Assembly (NCBI GenBank): GCA_029098085.1 | Contig: JAQXNQ010000002.1 | Coordinates: forward strand, 1-5,218 | Length of the DNA: 5,218 bases | Direction: 5' to 3' | Origin: Oscillospiraceae bacterium | Lineage (GTDB): Bacteria > Bacillota > Clostridia > Oscillospirales > Ruminococcaceae | Part shown: piece by piece, positions 1 through 5,210 of the stretch | How the letters are laid out: every line of letters begins with the position of its first letter | Numbering within the stretch: the first letter of the stretch is position 1 | Notes under the pieces: generated by a model | The model's input: the letters and a program-made list of their open reading frames with translations, nothing else | Told to the model about the DNA's origin: nothing | Databases searched by the model: none | Program-made: the position numbers and the translations under genes

Positions 1-443
1 ACCAGCTCGCCGTCGGAGAACAGGCTCTTCAGGAAAACGTCGGGCAGGTCGTCGCCGGCGATCATGATCGGCACTTTCTCTTTCCAGGCGTCACGGGTCA
101 TGTAGCTCCATTCGAAGCTGATGCCGGTGCGCTCGGCCTGAGTCTGGAAGAAGGGGATCTCATTGGGGGTTTCCCAGGCGCCAACTCCTTCAGGAGTGGT
201 ACCGAAGGCCACGACAGAAACGGTGGCGGGTTCGTTCAGAACGGGATAGCCAGCTTCGTTCATGGTGAAGTAGCTGTCGCTGTTACCGCTGTCGGTGGAA
301 CCGGTAGAGGTAGAGGTGGTGCCGGAAGAAGTGGTGGTGGAACCGGTGGAGCTGCTGGAAGAGGAGCTGCTGCCGCCGCAGCTGGTGGCCAGAGAAGCCA
401 GCATGGCTGCTGCCAGAGCAGCTGCAAGAATCTTTTTGTTCAT
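1..443 (-). CDS. Sugar ABC transporter substrate-binding lipoprotein (SBP-1), N-terminal 147 codons only
   Basis: Extracellular solute-binding lipoprotein of the LplA-like branch of the carbohydrate (CUT1) importers; it should capture a sugar outside the cell and hand it to the two permeases encoded just upstream. The 3' part lies beyond the left edge. The ATG at 443 has AAGGAGG (454-460) 10 nt upstream. Residues 1-21 are a lipoprotein signal peptide (MNKKILAAAL..., lipobox LATSC with lipidated Cys22). Residues about 23-57 are a Ser/Thr/Gly linker that lifts the binding domain off the membrane. The folded domain then begins, with GYPVLNEP and later AGDDLPDVF, the family's early motif. The start lies 74 nt after the LplC-type stop, so it is very likely the third gene of that operon. 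It is about 60% identical to SBP-2 (3464-5158) over the shared mature part. The family is confident; the substrate is unknown. Confidence 0.93.
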   Translation of the reverse strand, partial: MNKKILAAALAAAMLASLATSCGGSSSSSSSSTGSTTTSSGTTSTSTGSTDSGNSDSYFTMNEAGYPVLNEPATVSVVAFGTTPEGVGAWETPNEIPFFQTQAERTGISFEWSYMTRDAWKEKVPIMIAGDDLPDVFLKSLFSDGEL

Positions 444-476
444 TTTGAGTTTGCCTCCTTAAAATGATTGTTGCAT
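441..476 (-). repeat. Leader of SBP-1, near-copy of the SBP-2 leader (5156-5191)
   Basis: This 36-nt block reads ATGCAACAA, then an AT-rich stretch, AAGGAGG, and the start codon of SBP-1. The block before SBP-2 has the same length, the same ATGCAACAA, the same AAGGAGGCA and differs at a few bases between them. The similarity continues into the coding region: 62 of the first 69 coding bases match. The AAGGAGG gives both genes a near-ideal ribosome site, fitting the high expression usual for binding proteins. In this copy the upstream ATG (476) opens a five-codon frame (MQQSF) whose TAA overlaps the ribosome site; in the other copy the same ATG is in frame with the lipoprotein. Confidence 0.8.
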
Positions 477-480
477 GGAA

Positions 481-498
481 GCGGGCCTTTCGGCCCGC
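481..498 (-). promoter_or_regulatory. Intercistronic GNRA-capped hairpin between the LplC-type permease and SBP-1
   Basis: In the transcript this is GCGGGCC-GAAA-GGCCCGC: a perfect 7-bp GC stem with a GNRA tetraloop, 19 nt after the permease stop codon and 38 nt before the SBP-1 start. No U-run follows, so it is not a normal intrinsic terminator. Hairpins between permease and binding-protein genes commonly block 3'-to-5' decay or mark processing sites, leaving more mRNA for the binding protein than for the permeases. That role here is inferred from position. Confidence 0.65.
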
Positions 499-517
499 AG
501 TACAACCGAAACGGAAC

Positions 518-1423
518 TTAGCCCTTGATGGCGCCCAGCATGACGCCCTTGGAGAAGTGCTTCTGCATGAAGGGGTACAGGCAGAGCACGGGAACGGTGG
601 ATACGATGATGACGGCGTACTTCATGGCCTCGGCGGTCTTTCTCTGCTCAGCCTGGCTGGAAGCAGCACCCGCATTGTCACGGCCGGAAGCGGATTCGGT
701 GGCGGTGATCAGAATGTCACGCAGCACCAGAGCCAGAGGCTTCAGCTCGTCCTTGGTGATGTACACCAGAGCGTCAAAGTAGGCGTTCCAGTGACCGACG
801 CCGTAGAAGATGACCATAACAGCCAGGATGGGCTTGGACAGGGGCAGGATGATCTGGAGCAGGATGCGCATGTTGGAGCATCCGTCGATCATGGCAGCTT
901 CCTGCAGCTCATAGGGAAGACCCTGGAAGAAGGTGCGCATCAGGATGGTGTTGTACACGCTGACCAGGCCGGGGATGACCATGACCCAGAAGGTGTTGAC
1001 GATGTGGATCTGCTTGTAGATCAGGTAGGTGGGAACCAGACCGCCGTTGAAGAACATGGTGACGGTCAGGATCATCATGATGACGTTGCGGCCCGCAAAG
1101 TCTCTTCTGGACAGGGGGTAGGCCAGAGCCACCGTGCCGATCAGGTTAAACACCGTGCCGACAAAGGTGTACAGGATGGTGTTGCGGTAGCCGGTCATCA
1201 GACGGGAGTTGGCGAACACGCGGCGGTAGGCATCCAGATGGAAGCCTTTGGGCCACAGCCACACGTCACCGGCCGTAACAGCCGCCGAGTCGGAGAAGGA
1301 GGCGATGACCACGAACCACAGGGGGTAAATGATGACCGCCAGGATCAGAACCATCAGGACCGTGTTGAAAATCTCAAAGGTCAAATCGCCTTTGGACAGT
1401 TTGATTCGATTGCTTTTAGCCAT
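518..1423 (-). CDS. Carbohydrate ABC transporter permease, LplC/YtcP type
   Basis: Integral membrane subunit (301 aa) of a CUT1-family sugar importer, pairing with the LplB-type permease upstream to form the channel. About six membrane segments can be read: near residues 17-40, 80-103, 113-135, 143-163, 196-215 and 266-285. The EAA loop that docks on the ATPase is intact (EAAMIDG at 175-181, ending ILP at 192-194). The C-terminus, YPFMQKHFSKGVMLGAIKG, is the hallmark ending of this group, and the length is normal. A polar stretch at about 240-268 before the last helix is also usual for the family. The ATG at 1423 follows GGGGAGG (1433-1439) by 9 nt, and that ribosome site directly adjoins the stop codon of the preceding permease, so the two are probably translationally coupled. 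It resembles Bacillus LplC/YtcP, but orthology is not claimed. Substrate unknown. Confidence 0.95.
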   Translation of the reverse strand: MAKSNRIKLSKGDLTFEIFNTVLMVLILAVIIYPLWFVVIASFSDSAAVTAGDVWLWPKGFHLDAYRRVFANSRLMTGYRNTILYTFVGTVFNLIGTVALAYPLSRRDFAGRNVIMMILTVTMFFNGGLVPTYLIYKQIHIVNTFWVMVIPGLVSVYNTILMRTFFQGLPYELQEAAMIDGCSNMRILLQIILPLSKPILAVMVIFYGVGHWNAYFDALVYITKDELKPLALVLRDILITATESASGRDNAGAASSQAEQRKTAEAMKYAVIIVSTVPVLCLYPFMQKHFSKGVMLGAIKG

Positions 1424-1439
1424 TGTTTACATCCTCCCC

Positions 1440-2387
1440 TTAGAACAGGCTCACGTCGCCCAGCTTTTTGCTGATCCAGTTCACTGTAAGCAGGATGATG
1501 CAGTTAATGCCCGAGTTGAACAGACCGACAGCCGAGGAGAAGGAGTAGTTGGCTTCTGTGATACCTTTTCGATAAACCAGCGTGGAGATAACGTCAGACG
1601 CTTCAAAGGTCAGGTCGGTCTGCAGAAGGAAGACCTTCTCGAAGCCGACGCTCATGATGGAGCCGGAGTCGAGGATCAGCAGCATGACGGCGGTGGGCAT
1701 CAGGCAGGGCAGGGTGATGTACCAGATCTGCTGCCATTTGTTGGCGCCGTCGATGTTGGCCGCCTCATACATCTGGGTATCCAGACCGGACAGGGTGGCC
1801 ATATAAATGATGGTGCCCCAGCCTGCGTTCTGCCAGACGCCGGACCAGACATAGACCGACTTGAAGTATTTGTTTTCATTCATGAAGTTGAAGCCGGCGC
1901 CGCCCAGGGCCTTGATGATCAGGTTGACCATGCCGGTGTCGCTGCGCAGGAAGATCCACAGCATACCGCACATAACCACGGTGGAGATAAAGTGGGGCAG
2001 GTAGGTGACCGTCTGCACGAAGCTCTTGAACTTGGCGGAGCGAAGCTCGTTCATCAGGATGGCCAGAATCAGGGGGATGGGGAAGCCCACGGCCAGCGAA
2101 TAGAAGCTGATGCCCAGGGTGTTCCGCAGGGTTCTGGTGAAATGTACCGACGAGAAGAAGTTGATGAAGTGCTTGAAGATGTTCACTTCACCGTTCAGGG
2201 TCGCCCAGGGGCTGCCCCAGATTCCCTTGCCGGGGGAGAAGTCCTTGAAGGCGATGATGACGCCGTACATGGGCCAGTACAGGAAGATCAGAAAGTAGAT
2301 CAGTACCGGGAGAACCAGCAGGTACAGGCTCCAGTTGCGGCGGAGGGAATACTTGAAGTATGCCCATCCTTTGGTTGGTGCGCTCAT
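1440..2387 (-). CDS. Sugar ABC transporter permease, LplB/YteP type
   Basis: First gene of the permease-permease-SBP operon; a 315-aa inner-membrane subunit of a CUT1 sugar importer. Membrane segments lie near residues 20-43, 88-111, 122-145, 176-198, 229-247 and 284-304. Family signatures include YLPHFISTVV (129-138), the ATPase-docking EAA loop EAANIDG (208-214) ending LP (226-227), and GFEKVFLLQ (248-256). The ATG at 2387 was chosen because GAGAGGG (2394-2400) lies 6 nt upstream and the protein then starts with the short basic N-terminus usual for LplB. An in-frame TTG at 2477 would add 30 residues with no family resemblance. It is transcribed from a probable promoter at 2581-2609 through a leader of about 190 nt. 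No ATPase gene is linked. Close to Bacillus LplB/YteP in type; substrate unknown. Confidence 0.95.
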   Translation of the reverse strand: MSAPTKGWAYFKYSLRRNWSLYLLVLPVLIYFLIFLYWPMYGVIIAFKDFSPGKGIWGSPWATLNGEVNIFKHFINFFSSVHFTRTLRNTLGISFYSLAVGFPIPLILAILMNELRSAKFKSFVQTVTYLPHFISTVVMCGMLWIFLRSDTGMVNLIIKALGGAGFNFMNENKYFKSVYVWSGVWQNAGWGTIIYMATLSGLDTQMYEAANIDGANKWQQIWYITLPCLMPTAVMLLILDSGSIMSVGFEKVFLLQTDLTFEASDVISTLVYRKGITEANYSFSSAVGLFNSGINCIILLTVNWISKKLGDVSLF

Positions 2388-2426
2388 AAAATACCCTCTC
2401 TCAAAAAATTTTGCCCAGACGGCCGT

Positions 2427-2459
2427 CTCCGGAGAAACGCGAAGCGGTTCCGTCCGGAG
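2427..2459 (-). promoter_or_regulatory. GC-rich hairpin in the 5' leader of the permease operon
   Basis: The outer arms CTCCGGA (2427-2433) and TCCGGAG (2453-2459) are perfect complements. Inside, GAA/TTC and CGC/GCG pairs continue the stem around a 3-nt loop, broken only by a 2-nt bulge and one mismatch. Two perfect palindromes overlap its left part, AGACGGCCGTCT (2417-2428) and TCTCCGGAGA (2426-2435). This GC island stands out in an AT-rich leader. In the transcript a T6 tract follows at 2402-2407, too far from the stem for a canonical terminator. A leader control element or a protein-binding site are both possible; it fits no riboswitch class I recognise. Confidence 0.45.
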
Positions 2460-2522
2460 GGAATCTTGAGGTTTCAATATTCCGGTAAGAGGAGCACCTG
2501 CGTCTTTCCTGATACGAAAACA

Positions 2523-2554
2523 GCGCTACGATACCCAAAGATGAACCATAGCGC
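2523..2554 (-). promoter_or_regulatory. Possible hairpin near the 5' end of the permease-operon transcript
   Basis: The arms GCGCTA (2523-2528) and TAGCGC (2549-2554) form a perfect 6-bp stem around a 20-nt loop, about 20 nt after the predicted transcription start. The large loop makes the structure modest, but with the second hairpin at 2427-2459 it gives the leader two separate stems before the ribosome site. Confidence 0.3.
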
Positions 2555-2580
2555 CGTTGCCGTCAATTTCTTACATGAAA

Positions 2581-2609
2581 AGTGTACTACATTTGAGAAC
2601 AAAAGTCAA
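2581..2609 (-). promoter_or_regulatory. Sigma-A-type promoter of the permease operon
   Basis: On the minus strand the -35 box is TTGACT (2604-2609, 5/6 match) and the -10 box is TACACT (2581-2586, 4/6 match), separated by exactly 17 bp. It is the best promoter match I found in the gap and faces the LplB-type gene. Transcription would start near 2574, giving a leader of roughly 187 nt before the ATG at 2387. The DNA just upstream is A/T-rich, and a CTGACGA motif lies 8 bp upstream of the -35 box. Confidence 0.55.
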
Positions 2610-2613
2610 TGGT

Positions 2614-2755
2614 TTTCTGACGAAAATACGGGAAAAATTTGTCGGATGCTGGAAAACTTGCAAAAGAAGGAAATTTTTGGGCACAGAAGCTGAAGAAAAA
2701 ATCATTCGCAGCTTGCATTTCCGGGCATGAAAATTCAGTGCTTTTTCGTCAGAAA
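2614..2755. repeat. 13-bp inverted repeat upstream of the permease promoter
   Basis: TTTCTGACGAAAA (2614-2626) and its exact complement TTTTCGTCAGAAA (2743-2755) are separated by 116 bp. A third copy of the core CTGACGA occurs at 2807-2813. The nearest copy abuts the -35 box of the predicted promoter. Spaced copies upstream of a sugar-transport promoter would suit an activator, for example an AraC-type response regulator of the kind often linked to these transporters, but no regulator gene is in the window and the repeat could be chance. Confidence 0.4.
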
Positions 2756-3247
2756 CCCGATAAAACGGCGCTTTTGATTGCCTGTAATTGACCGATTCAC
2801 GCAGACCTGACGATTTTTCCTGTTTTTGACTGAAGGAAATATTTATTTTTCTGCCAAACTGATGGGGGAAAATGAATCTGCAAAATTGTATTTTTACGGA
2901 AAACACATTTTGTTCATCCGAAAATAGTCCATAGGAAAGCCGGAAATAGAATTGTGATCTTTAGTGGAACTTTCATAAAAAGTTGTATCATGTTTTCTAT
3001 ATCTGCATTTTTTCCTCAAAGACTTAAAATTCTGGAGTGAAACAGCCGGAATTCCCTTTTTCAGAGCCATTTGGGGTGCTGTATTTTTAAAGAAAACAAA
3101 TCGGATGTTTTGCTCCGCACCGGAAAGATGACCTTATATAGAATTTTTGAATCGGAGAGAGCACATGGATACAGAACAGACAGAGCTCATTTTTTGCAGG
3201 ATAAAGACAATCTTGAGGCAGTCCGAAGGATAAAGTAAACCGGGAAT

Positions 3248-3278
3248 AATTTATGCGTACATTCTGTACGAAAATCAA
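3248..3278 (-). promoter_or_regulatory. Perfect palindrome centred in a weak promoter-like element
   Basis: CGTACA-TTC-TGTACG (3256-3270) is a perfect 6+3+6 inverted repeat. On the minus strand it is flanked by TTGATT (3273-3278) and TAAATT (3248-3253), each matching 4/6 of the sigma-A boxes, with a 19-bp spacer in which the palindrome is exactly centred (2 bp either side). A 17-bp reading with CATAAA (3250-3255) as -10 is equally possible. The palindrome is clear; promoter function and any regulator are inference. Confidence 0.35.
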
Positions 3279-3320
3279 AAATCGCCGCCCAGGAGCCTTT
3301 TACCCTTTTGTTTTCCCCCG

Positions 3321-3352
3321 AAAAAAGAAAAATCTCCTCTGTGGAAGGGGAG
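3321..3352 (-). terminator. Possible second terminator after SBP-2
   Basis: In the transcript the 7-position stem CTCCCCT/AGAGGAG (3334-3340 with 3346-3352, one mismatch) with a 5-nt loop is followed by U5-C-U6 (3321-3331). It lies about 55 nt beyond the main terminator and could stop read-through. The stem is weaker than the main one, so this is a moderate call. Confidence 0.5.
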
Positions 3353-3405
3353 GGGGACGGAGGAAAAAGTACCGCTGAAACCAGGTCCTCTGCTTCGGCC
3401 TGCAC

Positions 3406-3443
3406 AAAAAAGAAGAGGCAGAAGCCTTGCGGCCTCCGCCTCT
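3406..3443 (-). terminator. Strong intrinsic terminator of the SBP-2 transcript
   Basis: The transcript forms a 13-bp stem with two G-U pairs, AGAGGCGGAGGCC/GGCTTCTGCCTCT, capped by a GCAA (GNRA) tetraloop and followed at once by UCUUUUUU (3406-3413). It begins 20 nt after the stop codon of SBP-2. This is a textbook Rho-independent terminator and separates SBP-2 from the permease operon to the left. Confidence 0.93.
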
Positions 3444-3463
3444 CCAGAGGGGAAAGAGGGTGT

Positions 3464-5158
3464 TTAGCTGTTGATCATGTCGTAGGCTTCCTGATAGGTG
3501 GCCAGGAACTCGCTGAGGCCAGCGGTTTCCAGTCTCTCCAGGTACTCGTCCCAGTCAGCGTCGATGTCCTTGGTGCCGGTGATGAAGGCAGCTCTGTACT
3601 CGGCGTAAACTGCGTCGATGTCGCCCTTGGTGCCGTTGATGACTTCGCTCTGATCAGCGGTCAGGGGGAAGTTCTCCCAGATGGTCAGGCCTTCGGTGGC
3701 AGGACGGAAGTTGTCGCAGCCCTTCAGGGAGATGATGTGGGTTTCGCCGCCCTTGAAGGTCTCGTCAGTGGCCAGACCGGGGTTGGCGCCGCCAGAGTAG
3801 TAGGAGTAACGGAGGTGAGCCTGCTCCTGCTCCAGCTCGGGATGGTTGGTGATGATTTCGGACAGCTGAACATGTCCGTCGGAATCGATGGTGTAGGATT
3901 CACCCTCGATGCCCAGGAAGAACTCGTAAGCACCGGGCATGGTGTAGGAGTAGTTGAACCAGGCGGTCATGGCTTCAGGAATCTCGCATTCCTTGGTGAT
4001 CATGCCGGAGCCAAGGCTGGACAGGTAACCGGAAACGTAGTTCCAGTGCTCTCCAGGAGCCTTGGGCATGGCAACGAAGTCTTCGGTATGGGTGCCGGCT
4101 GCAGTGACGTAGGAGCCGAACATACCGCCGCGGCCGTCCTTCAGAGCGGCTCTGGCAACGTTATCCCAGTAGTCGGTGTCGAACAGGGAGGGAGAGAGCA
4201 GACCTTCGTCCCACCAGGTCTTGATGTCGCGGTAAACTTCTTTCATCTCGTCGGTGGTGATCCAGGTGCGCAGGGTGTTGCCGGAAGCGTCGGCGGGATC
4301 GGCTTCGATGTATCTGCCGCCCATGGAGCTGCCGCGGTTCATCAGGTTGTACTTACCAGCAGCAACAACGTTGGTGATGTGGCCGACAGAGGACAGGCAG
4401 CAGGCAACCTCGTTGGTGGGATCGCCGTCGCCGTTGGCGTCCTGCTCGGTAACAGCCTTCATGTAGTCATGCAGCTCTTCCCAGTTGGTGGGAGCTTCCA
4501 TGCCCAGGTTGTCCAGGAAGGTCTGGTTGACGAACAGCTTGGACATACGGATGCCTTCAGACTCGAAGTAGTAAGGGAAGCCCCAGATACCGCCGTTGTA
4601 GGTCATGAACTTCATCTGGTCACGGGCGGAGAGCAGAGCGTACAGGTCGGGAGCGTACTGAGGAATCAGCTCAGTCAGGTCGACCAGCATGCCGTCAGCG
4701 CCGTACTTGCCCATGGTGGCAGCGTCCATGTAGGTCTTGAAGAAGATGTCGGGGAGGTCGTCGCCGGCGAACATGATGGGCAGCTTCTCTTCCAGAGCGG
4801 TAGAGGTCATGTTGTTCCACTCGATGTGGATGTTGGTGCGCTCTTCCTGATTCTTAAAGTAGGGGATTTCATTGGGGGTATCCCAGGCGCCGACGCCTTC
4901 AGGCATACTGGAGAAACCGCAGGCAGTGACGGTCACGGGCTCATCCATGACAGGATAGCCAGCGGGATCCATCTTGAAGCCCAGGCCAGTGTCGCCCTCA
5001 GCTGTGGAAGGAGCGGTGGAGCTGGTGGAAGTGGTGCCGCTGGAAGCGGGTTTGCTGCTGCTGCTGCTGCTGCTGGAGCTTCCGCTGTTGCCGCAGCTGG
5101 CGGCCAGAGAAGCGAGCATAGCTGCTGCAAGAGCAGTGGCAAGAATCTTCTTGTTCAT
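3464..5158 (-). CDS. Sugar ABC transporter substrate-binding lipoprotein (SBP-2), complete
   Basis: A 564-aa extracellular binding protein of the LplA-like carbohydrate group, anchored by lipid to the membrane and delivering sugar to a CUT1 permease pair. Residues 1-21 are the signal peptide with lipobox LAASC (Cys22). Residues 23-57 are a Ser/Thr linker containing nine consecutive Ser. The binding domain shows DLPDIFF (135-140), GIWGFPYYFE (190-199) and PTNWEELHDYMKAV (223-236). It also has an EF-hand-like DANGDGD (240-246, E250), probably the calcium-type loop known in this family, and it ends with the typical WDEYLERLETAGLSEF region (536-551). The ATG at 5158 has AAGGAGG (5168-5174) 9 nt upstream; an in-frame ATG at 5191 lacks a signal-compatible start and would read through the ribosome site. 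The gene is closed by its own terminator. Close paralogue of SBP-1. Which permeases it serves and its substrate are unknown. Confidence 0.96.
   Translation of the reverse strand: MNKKILATALAAAMLASLAASCGNSGSSSSSSSSSKPASSGTTSTSSTAPSTAEGDTGLGFKMDPAGYPVMDEPVTVTACGFSSMPEGVGAWDTPNEIPYFKNQEERTNIHIEWNNMTSTALEEKLPIMFAGDDLPDIFFKTYMDAATMGKYGADGMLVDLTELIPQYAPDLYALLSARDQMKFMTYNGGIWGFPYYFESEGIRMSKLFVNQTFLDNLGMEAPTNWEELHDYMKAVTEQDANGDGDPTNEVACCLSSVGHITNVVAAGKYNLMNRGSSMGGRYIEADPADASGNTLRTWITTDEMKEVYRDIKTWWDEGLLSPSLFDTDYWDNVARAALKDGRGGMFGSYVTAAGTHTEDFVAMPKAPGEHWNYVSGYLSSLGSGMITKECEIPEAMTAWFNYSYTMPGAYEFFLGIEGESYTIDSDGHVQLSEIITNHPELEQEQAHLRYSYYSGGANPGLATDETFKGGETHIISLKGCDNFRPATEGLTIWENFPLTADQSEVINGTKGDIDAVYAEYRAAFITGTKDIDADWDEYLERLETAGLSEFLATYQEAYDMINS
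5054..5074 (-). repeat. Seven tandem AGC serine codons in the SBP-2 linker
   Basis: Seven identical AGC codons in a row (GCT on the plus strand) form most of the nine-serine run just after the lipidated cysteine. SBP-1 has a seven-serine run at the same place but mixes AGC, TCC and TCT codons. The pure triplet tract can change length by slippage without breaking the frame, altering only the tether length. Confidence 0.85.
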
Positions 5159-5191
5159 ATTGGGGTGCCTCCTTAAAAATAGTTGTTGCAT
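5156..5191 (-). repeat. Leader of SBP-2, near-copy of the SBP-1 leader (441-476)
   Basis: This is the partner of the block at 441-476: ATGCAACAA, an AT-rich spacer with one extra T, AAGGAGGCA, and the SBP-2 start codon. One fewer base after the ribosome site keeps the total at 36 nt. Conservation of non-coding DNA together with the signal peptide argues for duplication of the SBP gene with its ribosome-binding region. Confidence 0.8.
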
Positions 5192-5197
5192 ATGAAT

Positions 5198-5210
5198 GGG
5201 CTTTGAACCC
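5198..5210 (-). promoter_or_regulatory. Small hairpin upstream of SBP-2
   Basis: The transcript can fold GGGTT-CAA-AGCCC, a 5-bp stem with one G-U pair. It lies 39 nt before the SBP-2 start, almost the same distance as the strong hairpin (481-498) before SBP-1. It may be the counterpart of that intercistronic hairpin, which would mean SBP-2 also follows a permease gene just outside the window. On its own the stem is weak. Confidence 0.35.

Larger units (their letters stand above)
2610..3320. other. AT-rich gap of about 0.7 kb without a convincing gene
   Basis: Between the terminators of SBP-2 and the permease promoter there is no reading frame with a recognisable protein family or gene-like composition. 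GC in sampled 60-base lines is about 30% (2881-3000), against about 60% in the SBP genes. Frames here reach 111 codons on the minus strand (2571-2906), but that translation resembles nothing and runs over the promoter. No tRNA or rRNA is visible. What can be pointed to are the CTGACGA repeats (2614-2813), a palindrome at 3256-3270, and a 22-codon plus-strand frame with a fair ribosome site (3165-3233). Confidence 0.6.

Noticed and set aside
464..1474. Long plus-strand open frame over the LplC-type gene
   Set aside because: It mirrors the permease gene on the other strand; its translation is rich in Gly, Asp, His and Gln and matches no family, whereas the minus-strand frame is a complete permease.
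2388..2477. N-terminal extension of the LplB-type permease from a TTG at 2477
   Set aside because: The added 30 residues do not look like the family N-terminus and are encoded by the leader hairpin; the ATG at 2387 has its own ribosome site.
2544..2572. Second promoter reading with TTGACG as -35 in the permease leader
   Set aside because: With 17-bp spacing the -10 would be CATCTT, only 3/6; the TTGACT/TACACT pair just upstream is clearly better.
1329..2693. Plus-strand open frame of 454 codons over the LplB-type gene
   Set aside because: Antisense shadow of the permease; same low-complexity composition, and it runs through the leader and promoter of the real operon.
2571..2906. Minus-strand frame of 111 codons in the gap
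   Set aside because: AT-rich, no family resemblance, no clear ribosome site, and it overlaps the predicted promoter of the permease operon.
2872..2934. 20-codon plus-strand frame after a GGGGG run
   Set aside because: The purine run is only 3 nt from the ATG, no promoter is seen, and the peptide has no supporting feature.
3308..5176. Plus-strand open frame of 622 codons over SBP-2
   Set aside because: Antisense shadow created by the codon bias of SBP-2; Gly/Val-rich, no motif, and it crosses two terminators.
5159..5191. Earlier start for SBP-2 at 5191
   Set aside because: It would translate the AAGGAGG ribosome site and put 11 residues, including three basic ones, before the signal peptide; the ATG at 5158 matches SBP-1.
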